Shown here piece by piece: positions 34,637 through 46,156 of a DNA stretch of 64,000 nt. Under the pieces are notes generated by a model. It saw only the letters and a program-made list of their open reading frames with translations. It had not been told where the DNA came from and searched no databases. Origin of the DNA: Linnemannia schmuckeri. Taxonomy: Eukaryota; Mortierellomycota; Mortierellomycetes; Mortierellales; Mortierellaceae. The stretch's first letter is position 1. Each line of letters opens with the position of its first letter. The stretch lies in NCBI GenBank assembly GCA_029449235.1, contig JANATG010000001.1:930001-994000 (forward strand), written 5' to 3'. A program made the translations under genes and the position numbers.

Positions 34637-35206
34637 TTTTTTTCTTCCTTTACGCCTCTAAAAAAATTGAATGGGGAGTGTAAAAGCAAACACTGGAGAG
34701 TGGAGGAGCTAGGAGGGTTGTAGGAACAGAGAGAAAAGCGTTTGAACGGAGCTTTTATAGGCGGACAGTTAGAGTACGCGCAGGACTTGATCGTGTAAGG
34801 TTTCCGTGGTAGCAAAAACCAATTGCTCTCAAGATGCTAGAATTGACCTGGCTCGTCTTGGGTATGATGCATGAGGTAAGGTCTGCATATAGTGTTGCAT
34901 GGCAGTAGCGGTAGATGGATGCTCTTTAATACAGCTTTTTTGACAGCGCAATGGTTTATGGTGAATGGCTGGCTTATTTGCTTGGTAAGGATTGTTGCGT
35001 AGATTTTCCGCGGCATCTACGAAAAAAGATATGTCTGCGAGAACGCACACAAAGATTCATTCGGTGACTGCTTTCGTAATTTTATGTTTTTTATTTTTAT
35101 TTTTTTTTTTTTTTTTTTGAAGTGCCTCTCATTTTCATTTTTTATCAACATACAACCCTTGAAACAACGAACAAACGAACAAGGATCAAAGACAGACATA
35201 ACAAGG
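34637..35206. other. Divergent intergenic region, NAT / P-loop NTPase
   Basis: 570 bp containing the NAT TATA box (34752) and an AT-rich segment with a T run (35100-35118) before the plus-strand gene. Confidence 0.5.
34752..34759 (-). promoter_or_regulatory. TATAAAAG box of the N-acetyltransferase gene
   Basis: TATAAAAG on the minus strand, 117 bp before the ATG at 34636. Confidence 0.55.
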
Positions 35207-35364
35207 ATGGCGCCACCAAAACAACAAAAGATGCCCAGCATGAAGGAGCTCCAGGACTTGCTCCAAGCTCTGGATGCCGAAGGCGGACTCGCCATCGGAG
35301 GCGGCGATGGTAATTTTTTCACAAATGGCAAAATTATGATACCAATTTAAGAACATCGAAAGAC

Positions 35365-35419
<55 letters not shown>

Positions 35420-36495
35420 AGCGCAGAACATAAGAGGAACGTGAGAGTCAGTGAAAGAGCTGCATGGTAACTGGGCAAGTGTGATAAAGGGACGTACATT
35501 CATGATAATGCGTAGCAGATAAAAATGATACTTGACGAATAACGCAAAACGAGGGTTTACGACCTGAAAATTGATATCTTATAGAGTCCGCCAACTTGGA
35601 TGATCTCTTTGAGGACTCCTACTTCCACGCGATCCTCCACAACAACGTCAACCAGGACTCGTTCGCCATCTCAAGCATGTTAACCTCCACCACCTCCGAC
35701 GAAACCACCACAGCAGCACCATCAGCGACAACTGTCACATTCGAGACCCTAACCCTCCCCCAGGAATGCGCCTGGGGTGACGACCACGAATCCCTGGGAT
35801 CCCAACTCCTCGTACGCCCCGGCTATCAATCCGTCCTCTCTGCCATCATCTCCACCTCCGCCTCTTCTACAACCGATACCTCCCAAACAATCTTCATGGC
35901 AACAGGCGGTTCAGGAATTGGGAAATCCAGTCTGGCTTATTACCTCGTCCATCAACTCCACGCCGCAGGACACAACGTTGTTATCAGCGATCCCATGTTC
36001 ACAAACGCCCTTCTGGAAAAGCAGTATTACTCCTGCTATTCCCCTCATCTCGAAAAACACTCCACCATCCACAACGCCATCTCCACCCCTCCCTCTTCAA
36101 CAAAGAAACCAACATGGTGGATCTGTGACGACGGGTTCCTGCCAATCAAGGGAACCAACTGCCACGTCATTGTCACAGGTTCAACAGCCACCACAGCTGA
36201 CAAGGATACGGACACCATCCGCAAGAAGAACAAACTCGCTCAACCGGTCCAGTTCCAGATCCCGAAATGGTCCCTCGACGAAATTAAAGCCGGTCTGTTG
36301 GTTTCTCTCTCATCTACTAGCAAGGAGTCTACCGCAATGACAAAGGAACAGGAGGCGGTCCTCGAGTCGTTGTTCAAAAAGTTTAAGGGAAACCCCAAGA
36401 AGACTTTTGCTTGGGTCAAGGAGAACTGGACTGGAGAAGCGACAGCAACCAACAAGACACAAAAATCCAAATCCAACAAGCCCAAACGATCCTAA
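35207..36495 (+). CDS. P-loop NTPase-like protein of uncertain family (Crinkler/RHS-like?)
   Basis: Exons 35207-35309 and 35585-36495; 337 aa. A Walker A motif (GGSGIGKS, about 142-149, Lys148) is followed by SLAYYLVHQLHAAGHNVV, and a likely Walker B/acidic pair appears in TWWICDDGF. The N-terminus is short (KELQDLLQALDAEGGLA) and the C-terminus Lys-rich (KSKSNKPKRS). The G-x-x-GIGKS-x-x-x-YYL-x-x-L pattern recalls the NTPase part of Crinkler/retrotransposon-hot-spot-like proteins, common in Mortierella and Glomeromycota, but no LFLAK-type N-terminal module is seen and there is no signal peptide. The assignment is an inference; it could be any STAND-like or kinase-like P-loop protein. The intron contains a long AG microsatellite. 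Confidence 0.75.
35369..35418. repeat. AG dinucleotide microsatellite, about 25 units
   Basis: Long uninterrupted AG run preceded by CAGACAGACAG, in the intron of the P-loop NTPase gene. Confidence 0.9.
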
Positions 36496-36655
36496 GACGC
36501 CACCACACCATACATCCACTGCACTAATTCTGTACAACACAATTTTGGCACTATACAATAAATGATGAAAATTAGCATGAAAATTATTCTGATTATTATT
36601 TTATGATAGATAATGGATAAGGGGGTAGATAAGGGGGGACATGAAACTACTCTCT

Positions 36656-38985
36656 CTAAGATTGACTGCTGGTGTTGTTGGATCGGCGGCCGAAGCGTCT
36701 CGTCGATGCCGAAGAAGTTCCCGATGCCGACGACAGGTTTCCGTTCTCGATGCGGAGGTTGGATGAGACCAGACGGATCTGGGATCCATCGCGTTCCATC
36801 TCATCGTCCTCTCCTGCAGAGCTGGCCAGGAGCAAGCAGGGCAAACAGCATCCCGAGCAGCACAGCAGGATAGAGAGGACAATAAAGACAGGGATCAAGA
36901 CACGCGACACGGCATAGGCATGGCCGTCCAATCTTGCCGCCAAAAGTCCAATCAGAGCGTACGAGAGAGATCCTACGATCACAAAGGCGACGCCTCCAGC
37001 GACCATAAGCGACTGTCCCTGCTGCTTCATCTCAAGGTTCTGCATCTGAGAAAAGGTCCTGTAGCCAATGACGATCTGGAGAAGGTACTTGATGCCGACC
37101 AAGTACAATGGGATAAAGACAACGCTCCAGGAGCAAGTGATCTTGTCGTCGATGCGGAGCATAATCAAAACTGCTTGAGCAATTCGGATCACATTCCACC
37201 AGAGCGACGAGAACACAATTTTCAGCTTACTCTTGCCAGTAACCTCAGCTTGTCTAGCGACCTTAAGGGCGACAAAAGTATAGAGGAGAGATGAGAGCAA
37301 CAAGATCGCCTCCAAAACAAAGTAAGGTGCAAAGATGGTTGGTCCCGAGATGCTGGAAGTGTCGTTGGCTCTCTTGACGATCAAGACCTGGAATGCGGTC
37401 AACAGGGCAACAATGAACAAGGAAAACAGGCCTCCCCTGACCTTGGCGCTCTTCTTCTCCTTCAGCTTTTGAGCCTTGCGCTCATCCTGACTGCCTCCTC
37501 TCGATGCGCCATCTTCATTATCCTCGTGGTCCTCGTCATCATCATCGTCCGATTCAACTGGTCGAAGAAGTTGGCTTATGACCATGAAAGCCAGAATTGC
37601 ATCCAAAATCCAGAGAGGAATAAAGACGATAGAGTAATTCCAGTTGACCTTTCCGTCGATCCGCACAGTCAAGAAACTGAAGAAGATAATGGCGAGAACG
37701 AAAATGACCGAGGCGGCAAGGAAGAGTGAACAAAGAAGACTCTCAATCTCGATCAGCTGTGCTCCGATCTCTGTTCCAGCCATCTGTACTCCCATCATGC
37801 CATATTTGTCGTAAACCTGGCGTTTCTTGGGATCGCCTACAAGAATGAATGGTACATTATGCTCATAAGGTTAGCCAGCTCCTCATATCAAAAACGGTAC
37901 TTTGTTGTTGATGTTGTTGATGCTGATGTTGTTTGTCGGAGACGGACACATGTAACTAGCGCAAGTAAAATAGATTGAAGTGCTCTCGAACAAAATACAC
38001 CAAAAAAAATAAGAGTCTTAAGAGAGCATCCCCAATTAACAATAACAAAAACAGATAAAACAAACATCCGACATGCCCTGTCTTGTACGAGTTCATCTCT
38101 CTCATTTTCCTCTCACTGTCTGTTTGTTTTCCGTGTGTTGATCGTGTCCATATTGTCCATCCCGAACATCCCGCAGTTGTTGCTGTCAATTTCATATTGC
38201 CAAACAAAAAATATTTTCTCCTGAAGGCTGAATGTGCAGGCTGTTGTTGAATAATGACACAAGGCAAAGGCAAAGACGCTGAACGTACTCAGGACTTCAT
38301 AGGCTGCGGCGATATCTCGGAACTAGAAAGTGAAAAAAGCGGATCAACCAACGGAATCCAAAACGGTTAGAAATATGACGAAAAAAAACTTGGGACCCAG
38401 GCTGGTTGGAAGACTGCCGTCGAATGCTTGTCATTCTTGCAACATCGAACACATTCAGACGAAAGGTCAAGATAAAATAAGGGGAAGGCCGAGTATCTAC
38501 AGTCATCCTAGGCTGTTAGACCCCCTACTTACTCTCGTTTCATGGTCTGGCACCTCGGCGACGTTGACCTTGTCAGGGTGGTATCTCAGAGCTAACCGTC
38601 TAAGCAAAGGAAGTCAAAGAAAAAAGTTGTTGCGCCGTCAGTTGATGCTATTTTTATAGTCAGGCTTTGTGCCAAGAGTAAGCGAAATTGAATCATGTTG
38701 GAATTCTGATTTGATCGGCGTTGCTGGTTTGTCGTCATAGTTGGTTAGGCCCATTCTTAGAGTGTAAAAGGGGATTGCAAAGGATGCAGTCTGTCTCTCT
38801 GACGACATAAATGAGTGGCATGAGTTATGTGTCGTTTGTCTGTTGGAATGGGCTGCGGTTGCTGATGTGAATTGCTGGTGGCAAGAATGGCAATTGTAGT
38901 ACCTGTATGCCTTTTTGATTTCGTCCTGGGTAGCGGTCTTTGGCACCCCCAAGGCCTCGTACAGGTGGACGGTGTTGCGATCCAT
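36656..38985 (-). CDS. J-domain protein fused to TMEM185-like membrane domain
   Basis: Exons 38985-38903, 38599-38533, 38322-38289, 37836-36656; 454 aa. Residues 1-75 are a DnaJ domain (LYEALGVPKTATQDEIKKAY, HPD at 35-37, YEVLSDPKKRQVYDKYG), which would recruit Hsp70. The rest is a multi-pass membrane region with repeated RIDGKVNWNYSIVFIPLW, RIDDKITCSWSVVFIPLY and ARLDGHAYAVSRVLIPVF units, matching the Fragile-X-F/TMEM185 family. About eight hydrophobic spans are visible, with an acidic loop (ESDDDDDEDHEDNED) near 155-170 and a Ser/Arg-rich cytosolic tail. All junctions preserve frame. It probably anchors Hsp70 at an intracellular membrane, which is inference. Confidence 0.92.
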
Positions 38986-39724
38986 CCTGTAGGAATGAGA
39001 AGATTGTTGTTACGGAGAGGAGGAAAAAGAAAGAAAGAGAAGGATGTTGCTGTCGTTGTTGCTGTTATTGGTTGGGTGATGTGAGTGTTATTAAAAAAGG
39101 AAGGAGAGAGAAAGAGTGACAGAGAGGAGGAGCGAGAAGAAAAGTACGGGGATAGAGATGGAGAAGAAGGGGTTGGTGAAGAGAGATGGATGTGTTGTCG
39201 TCGAAAAGGAAAAGTAAAAGTGGAGGGGATGAGAGTGTAATGTATTAAAGCTACGGGCTTTCAAATAGGTCAGGGAAGGAACGAAAGGAAGACGTAAAGA
39301 ACCATGAACGCATATCTGCATGAGTTCATACTGAACAAAAGAGCGCAACAACGGCCTTGACAACGGAGGTCAGGGTCAACGCAATAAGCTACAAACACAC
39401 ACAGAGAGTCCACCCCTCAATTGCTTTCCCCTGTTTAAGCAAGTAAGTAAGCAAGAACGTGCACGAGAAAAGGAGAGAGTTCGATTGAAAGGATTATTTG
39501 AGGCAATCGAGGCGAGCCGAAAAATGGCATCTTCGCTTTGCATTCATGCCTCCTTGTGCGCACGCCCAACATTCTTCTTCCTCAATCCTACATCCATCCA
39601 CTCATACCTTTTCTCCCCTCTCGTTTCTCCTTCTCCTTCTCCTTTTCCTTCCCTTTGTTACCACACTTCGCCTCCCTGCACCGCATACAACCACAATCAC
39701 AATCACAGCCGCAACCATCACAAA
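38986..39724. other. Divergent intergenic region, J-protein / hydratase-2
   Basis: 740 bp. A pyrimidine-rich leader with TTCTCC repeats (39615-39650) precedes the hydratase start. No gene seen. Confidence 0.5.
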
Positions 39725-40816
39725 ATGTCCATAGTCGACCTATCAAAAGCCCTCGGATACAAAGCCCCGCCCACAAAAGTAGTCTTCAACACCCGAGATT
39801 ACCTCCTCTACGCCCTCTCCATCGGTATCCACTCCAACGAACTCCAATTCCTCTACGAGAACCACCCCGACTTCGCCGCCTTCCCTACCTACCCACTCGT
39901 CTTGGCCTTCAAACGTGACAACAACGGTGTCTCGGTCTATGACGGAGCCGGATCAGATGCTATCCCAGGAATCCCACCCTTTGACCCCAATACTGCAGTT
40001 CATGGTGAACAGTCTCTGGAGGTTCATCGTCCTTTACCTGTGGAAGGTGCGGAAGGCTATGAACTGCAGAGTACGGTTACTGGGGTGTATGATAAGGGGA
40101 GGGGGATGGTTATTGAACGAACTGCTCAACTCGTCGATCCTAAAGATGCTTCGAGACCCTATGCGACGATGATGGGGTCTGCGTTTGTCAGAGGGAGTGG
40201 AGGATGGGGCGGACCGCGTGGGCCTGTTGTTGTTCCTGGTGGGAAAAAGCCAGAGCCGTTGGATCCTCCCAAGGACAGAGCTCCCGACCATGTCTACGAA
40301 GACTCGACTCATGCCGATCAAGCCATCCTCTATCGTCTCTCTGGGTAATTTTTGATTCCTTCTTTTTTTCTTTTTACTTTTTACTCCACAACGGTTGGTC
40401 AAGGACAGTCTAAAAAAACACATCATCCTAACCCGCCTTTATCCCTTCTCCAAAATAGCGACTACAACCCACTCCACATTGACCCAGAGATCGCCCCCAT
40501 GGTTGGACTAGAACGCCCGATCCTCCACGGCCTCTGCACCTACGGACACTCGGCCCATGCAGTCCTCAAGACCTATGGAGGATCTGACCCGCGCGCTTTC
40601 AAATTCATCACCGGCCGCTTCTCAGCCCCTGTCCTCCCTGGAGACACCCTCGTCACCAAGATGTGGAACGTTCCCTCCTCTTCACCTACTCCTGAAAACA
40701 AGAACCAAACAAGGATCCTGTTCCAGACATATGCCAAAGAACGTAACCAGCTTGTCATTAACAGTGGATGTGTCGTTCTCCAAAACCCTCCCATGGAGAC
40801 GCAGAGCAAGTTGTAA
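39725..40816 (+). CDS. Peroxisomal enoyl-CoA hydratase 2 (MaoC-like), C-terminal SKL
   Basis: Exons 39725-40344 and 40459-40816; 325 aa. It hydrates trans-2-enoyl-CoA to (R)-3-hydroxyacyl-CoA in peroxisomal beta-oxidation. Double hot-dog fold: the N-terminal half begins DLSKALGYKAPPTKVVFNTRD; the hydratase-2 signature YRLSGDYNPLHIDPEIA sits at the exon junction, with Asp208, Asn210 and His213 as the catalytic set. The protein ends in SKL (PTS1). Here the hydratase-2 unit, normally fused to the dehydrogenases in fungal MFE-2/Fox2, stands alone. An in-frame upstream ATG at 39485 would add 80 poorly conserved residues; Met at 39725 is preferred because conserved sequence starts there. Convergent with another SKL enzyme. 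Confidence 0.94.
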
Positions 40817-40835
40817 GAAAAAAGACTGCGCGTTG

Positions 40836-40838
<3 letters not shown>

Positions 40839-40869
<31 letters not shown>
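40839..40869. repeat. Poly(T) run, 31 nt
   Basis: T run in the 130-bp gap between the two convergent SKL genes. Confidence 0.9.
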
Positions 40870-40870
<1 letters not shown>

Positions 40871-40946
40871 AAGTTGGATGTTTATTTTAAAAGAAAATTC
40901 CTTTGGAAAGGATGTTGTTGTGAAGTATGGATGTTGTGTGGGATAT

Positions 40947-42378
40947 TTACAGCTTGCTCTCTTTGGCGGCAGCGATCTTGGCGTAGAAGGCGCCAAAGAG
41001 ATCGGCGGCTTGCAAACCAGCCTTGAATTGCTCGGGGTCAGTCCAGTCGCCGCGTCCTAGTGGTTGTCATTCAAAATGAGGGTTCTTTAGTTTCCTTTGT
41101 TCATAGTGGAATGTGGGTAAAATCATTCCTGAAAATAAACAGGAGTGAGACAGCCGAATATTTGCATTTAGCATAACGCCCTGTCCCTGTCTGATCATCG
41201 TGTAAATCCTCGGTCCTGTCCTTTGTCCCGTCCTGCCACTGCGAATGTTATCTGCCACTCCCTTCCTTGCAAGCCGTTTGTCTTACCTCCGGTCCAGCCG
41301 TGGTGCATGTTGTCGAAGCGCTGGTGGAAAGACTCGACAGGGAAGCCCTTGGTGTTGAGGCGCTCAATAACAGGGACCTATATACGTGAGAAAAAAAAAT
41401 GGTTTAAAATAACGCAATCACGCAAAAAAAAAAGTCAGCTCTCATGTTATCATTCCTTCACAACACAATGAATCCCATCCAATATTTATCCGATCAACGA
41501 ATAAAATAGATAACAAAGCAGCTCTCTGAACATACCAAGTCATCTTCGTCCTTAGAGGGCAAGAGGATTAAGGGAGTCTTGACGTCCTTAGTAGTCTCCA
41601 ACGAGATGAACGAAGGGTGAGCTCCACCAGCCGACGAGAAGGGAGTGTTTTCCTCCGAAACAACCTTGGCAGCCATCAAGACACCCCAGCACTGTCCAAT
41701 AAGCGAGAACGACGTGCATCCAGCCTTACGCAAGTCCTCAACAGCAGCCAGGGCAACTTCGAGGATGTGATTCTTGTGGTAATCTCCGTGCTGACCAATC
41801 CAGGCCATCACCTTGCTGCTCTCGCCCATGTGCTCTGGAGTAATGCCGCCCTCGGGGAAGAATTCGGGTGCTGACAACTGGAATCCTCCATGGGATTCGG
41901 CAATTCTCTATTGGAAGAGGATAAGAAAGAGATTAACTAGGGTGTTATGTTTTCAAAACGGCAGTGGATTTTTGTTCCTCTTCCCTCTTGGTCTCCTCGT
42001 GCGTTCATTATTGCCTTGGCAGAAACAAAAAAAAATTTGGGGCAGGGAGCCCATCCAGATTTTGTGCAATGAAAAACAAATCCGTGTTCACATGGATTCT
42101 TCCTGTTGCTGCTGTTGCTCCTGTTCCTGTTCATCCTTCTCTTCAACAACACAAAGACAAAGGCGAAAACATACGTCGTAGAACTGCTGGGTGGTGGGAT
42201 GGTAGCCAAAGATATCGTAGATGGCGATGATTCCACGCTTGGAGTCCTTGGGTCCGGTGAGGTAGGTCTTGCGCTTCTGGCCGGCAATCTCGGTCGAGAG
42301 GGTGACGAACTCGCCCTTATCGTGCCATTGTGCGTTCTCGACAGCGGGGGTGTTGCAGCAGGCAGCAGTCAAGCTCAT
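40947..42378 (-). CDS. Dienelactone-hydrolase family protein, C-terminal SKL
   Basis: Exons 42378-42175, 41907-41536, 41377-41287, 41056-40947; 258 aa. Alpha/beta hydrolase with nucleophile Cys141 (SLIGQCWG), an acidic residue at 188-191 (SKDEDD) and His218 (DNMHHGW), the Cys-Asp-His triad of dienelactone hydrolases. The N-terminal GIIAIYDIFGYHPTTQQF segment is typical. The C-terminus AAAKESKL is a PTS1, so the enzyme is predicted to be peroxisomal. The substrate is unknown; fungal relatives (including the Aim2-like group) are often called hydrolases without defined activity. The nucleophile being Cys rather than Ser supports DLH over general esterase. Confidence 0.92.
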
Positions 42379-44004
42379 TTTGTTGTAGGTGGTGGATGCG
42401 AAGGAAGATGAGAGGAGAAGGTTGATGGAAAAGAAAAGAAGTAAAAAGAGCGAAGGGGTTCCTTTTTATTTGTGATGAAACTCAATCCGCGAATTTTTTT
42501 TTTTTTTTTTTTTTTCGTGTCGTCGTGGGTCGGAGACAAATTCCGCTGTCACATTGCCCATTATGCGTAGAGTCCCACAGGGAGCCGTACATGTCCGTAT
42601 GTTATTCAACAAGCATGAATAATCACAAACAAGTGCCGTTTGCTCCCCGGCTCGCTCTATCTCTCAGTGCACTCACATTGCACTCCTAGCACCGCGAAGT
42701 TGTCTGTTTTTACCTTTTTCGAAATGGTCCTTTCCCAGCAGGACACCGTATCCGACACGCCAAAAATAATTAAAAACAAATCAATTACTGCGCATTGCTT
42801 GACAAATGCATCCTCTCAACGATACTTTTTGCATCCTCAACATACTTTTCAATTGATACTCTCACTCCTACCTTTTTTCTATTGCTTACAAACGTTCCCA
42901 TCCATCTATCGATAATCAGACCCTTCTTAACCTTGACGCCTCACTTCTGTCTTTTTTCCTCCCCCGCTCATCTCCTGTTATACTTTTATCGTTTCTGAGT
43001 ACCCAGCAGAACCAAAACGGAGAAAAGTGAGCGCGTGTCTGTGGCTGGGGCATAATGGGAGGAAATGGAACGTAGCCCTCCAAGGCTAGATCGTGATGCA
43101 AACCAAGAAGCAACCGCGCCATGAAGACTTGATTTGTCAACAACGCCACGCAGACCGACAGACCAAGCAGACAGAGTAAGTACTCTCTCTCTCGCTCGCT
43201 CTACTCCACTGACTCCCCATTCCACTACGTCTATGAACACCGCCCCCGAACATAGGTATGAGAGATGCGTGCCTGATACTGATCTACAGTCTATCCTAGA
43301 GTACTCGATTCGAGCCACCTGTGCACCATGCGACCTTGTGCCCCAAGCGCGTAAACATACAGAAAAAAAACATGTAGCTTTACCGCATGGCCACAAATTC
43401 GCCTGCACAGGCTAGTCTTTTTTCGCGTTCTTTCATTTTCTTAGTGCGAAAGATTGTGCGCAGCAGACCAAGGGCAAAGCGCCACTTCAACACCCCTTTC
43501 ACCCATGCGTCAGTCACGCTTTCGCTTGAAAACAACGCTCCTTCTCTCGCCTCTCGTCTTTCCTCCATTGTTCGATGATCATCCACGCCCGCCCTCAAGC
43601 GCAATGGAAGGTCTGATTAATAACGGGTTATCGTCTATCCTTGAGCGTTTAAGTTAGTAGGCTATGTACCAATATAGGAACCTTGCACGCAAACAAACAA
43701 GGAAAAAAATATAAGTCTGTAGTTTTACTGCATGGAAACAATTTCACCAGGTTTTCCCTTTTTCGCCTATTTCATTTCTCCGTGGTTGTCCGTAATAGAC
43801 TCGGACGTAGGCGACTATCATCATCCAGCGCCCATTCTTCAGCTTCAGCTATGCGCAGATTTCGCCCTAGTTCTAAGACAACTCTCTCAGTACGCGACGG
43901 TATTCAGCCTCAGCAAGTAAAAGTGTATCCAAAAAAGAGAGCTGGAGGTTGTATTTTGAAGGTGTGTGTTGTGGTAAATTATAAAACAAAATCTATGAAA
44001 AGAA
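42379..44004. other. Intergenic, 1.6 kb, with T run and diverged tandem duplication
   Basis: T run at 42494-42515 in the promoter side of the hydrolase gene, and an approximate 340-bp-period degenerate duplication at about 43275-43440 and 43610-43790. No supported gene. Confidence 0.5.
43275..43790. repeat. Degenerate tandem duplication (about 170 bp, copies about 340 bp apart)
   Basis: Corresponding blocks in the same order: GTCTATCCTAGAG near 43291 against GTCTATCCTTGAG near 43633; a CGCGTAAACATACAG/CGCAAACAAACAAGG block; GTAGCTTTACCGCATGG near 43375 against GTAGTTTTACTGCATGG near 43718; then TTTTTTCGCG..TTTCATTTTC against TTTTTCGCC..TTTCATTTC. Eye alignment only; identity looks about 60-75 percent with small gaps. 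Confidence 0.5.
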
Positions 44005-44625
44005 CTACTTGGCGGCGGCAGTCAACTTGAATGTGTCAGAGTTGGTATCCAACCAGCTCGAGACACGCTCGTAGACGGCAAAGGTAACAGCCTGGCCGGG
44101 GGCAACACGGAGGACACGAGGAGTGACACCCTTGTAGAAGGCTCTCCAGCCCTCGTTCTTCAGAATAGCACCGTTGACCTCCTTGAACCGGGCCCAGCCG
44201 CTGAGACCCTCGGGGTTGGGAGTCTTTTGAATACGGGTCTTGACAATATCAATAGGGTTATTGACGAGGGGTCCCATGGCTCCCGAGATGCATCCAATAA
44301 TGGCAGACTGGTATCCAGGCAACTCCTTGATGTCCTGCGTGCGCTGGAGGTAGCCCTTCAAAAAGTGGTATGTGGGGAAGTTGGCAGCCTGGTTCGAGGC
44401 CTGACGCAACGAGGTCAGACCAACTCCGCGGTACAAAGCTCCGAAACCTTCCTCGCGGACGACAGTGTAGGCGCAATGGGCAGCGTTACGGTACTTGGGG
44501 ATGTCGAGGGGGTCAGCCATCGAGTGACGCTGTGCCTGAAGACGAATCTTGACCACATCCATGGGTGTCACCACCAATACTGCTTCAGTCACACCAGCCA
44601 ACAAACCAGCTAATTAGATTATATT

Positions 44626-44657
<32 letters not shown>

Positions 44658-45236
44658 CCAGGAGGAAGCAGGATCGTGTTAGGTTCCATTTGTATGCAAT
44701 TAGCCCGGTGTTTTCTTTTTTATCTCGTGCTTCCCATGTGTAATTTCCACTCCCTCAAGTGCAAGTACAGAGAATAGCATCTTTCTTTCGCCAAGCTATA
44801 GCTTGACAATGCTTACCCCAAAGGTTGTTGAGCTTCCAGGGGGTGCCGTTTTTGTTGACCATGAGGTCCTTGTAAAACTGGAAGGTCGTGAAACGGATAG
44901 CCATCTTGGGGACAATACCCGCTGTGACAGCACCGAGACCCTTATACAGAGCTAATGGTGACTCCTTCTGAACAATCTTCAATCCGACTCCCACAAACGA
45001 CAAGTTGGTTCCCTAATAGTCATATCAAGCAGTATGAGAAGAGGCAAAAAAAAGAATGTTGCTTAGATGGTTAGTTATACGTGCAAAATGAACACAAGCA
45101 AAAGGAAGATAGTGGTAGTACATGTTTTTTTCTTGTTTTCATCCTCCTCGTCATTATTGTCGTCATTGACAAAAGCCATGAGTCAGCTTGGAATGGTATT
45201 GGTTGTAGCAGCTGTCTGTTCATCCCTCTGCTCTTT

Positions 45237-45293
<57 letters not shown>

Positions 45294-45356
45294 CGTTCCC
45301 TTACCTTTTCAGGTTGCCCTTTGCCCCCTTCAATCCCCCCTTTCATTTGAGACCAG

Positions 45357-45390
<34 letters not shown>

Positions 45391-46156
45391 TGTCCTGACG
45401 CATTCAACTGCTGCAAGGCAGGAAAAAAAAAGATCCCTTCCCTGGCATTCTGCACTCGTTCTCCATCTAAATTCAGAGTAATTCCGGCTCCCGTACTGTA
45501 CATACTGCTGTCCACATTCTCGCCCAAAGTGTATGAGCATCCATATTGTTTCGCTGCACAAACTCACATAGACCCAAAATAATCATGACTACTTCCTTCC
45601 CATATGCCATGGAGCGGGTGTCCAGAATATCCAGCTTGCTTGTCGTCGTTTCCTCACGCACTTGAGTATAATAAAGTCTGCTGAGTTCCCAGTCCATGTC
45701 TAGTCCCGTCCCGTCTCGTCTCGTCCAACTCCTGCGTTCGTTGCAAAAGATTGTCTCATGCCGACCTTCATGCCATTCCATTTCAGTTCGCCCATTGCAC
45801 TTTTCGTTGTTCTCCATGCCAAAAAAGTAGTCGAGGGGTGCTGTTGTTGTTGTTGATGCTGTTGTTCTTCTGCATTATCCCCTGTCACTCTGCAAAGTGA
45901 CAAAACACCAAAAAGAAAAACGTAAAATACAAAAGGAAGCGTGTGCCACAAGAACACATACAATTGCCAATGAAGGCACGGATTATACCATCGTATAGCA
46001 TTAAAGACTTACAGCAGCATTCCTGGGGATGTTTTTGGCGAGCTGCATACGAACTTTGATGGTGTCGAGAGGGTGGCAGATCAAGGCCTCCATGAAACCG
46101 GCGGAACCACCGGCGATCAGGTTGGTGAGAGGCGACTTCTTTTCCCTTGCTGCCAT
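44005..46156 (-). CDS. SFC1: Mitochondrial succinate/fumarate carrier (Sfc1/Acr1-like)
   Basis: Exons 46156-46013, 45012-44817, 44609-44005; 314 aa. It exchanges cytosolic succinate (from the glyoxylate cycle) for mitochondrial fumarate, allowing growth on C2 compounds and fatty acids. Three mitochondrial-carrier repeats have Px[DE]xx[KR] motifs: HPLDTIKVRMQ, TPMDVVKIRLQ and NPIDIVKTRIQ. Sfc1-type signatures include LYKGLGAV..GI.PKMAIRF, EAVLVV.PM.VVKIRLQAQ and the final GVTPRVLRVAPGQAVTFAVYE. Intron 1 (1000 bp) contains two T runs, and intron 2 a 31-T run close to its 3' splice site. The best alternative is a tricarboxylate carrier, but the motif set favours Sfc1. Confidence 0.95.
44627..44657. 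repeat. Poly(T) run, 31 nt
   Basis: Plus-strand T, sense-strand A, ending 17 nt before the acceptor of SFC1 intron 2. Confidence 0.9.
45239..45293. repeat. Poly(T) run, 55 nt
   Basis: Longest homopolymer in the window, inside intron 1 of the succinate/fumarate carrier gene. Confidence 0.9.
45365..45391. repeat. Poly(T) run, 27 nt
   Basis: Second long T run in SFC1 intron 1. Confidence 0.9.

Noticed and set aside
39485..39724. Upstream in-frame ATG for hydratase-2
   Set aside because: Would add 80 residues of promoter-like CT-rich sequence, including TTCTCC repeats; conserved sequence begins at 39725.
43134..43415. 93-codon frame near the tandem duplication
   Set aside because: Composition and lack of splice or family signal do not support coding.
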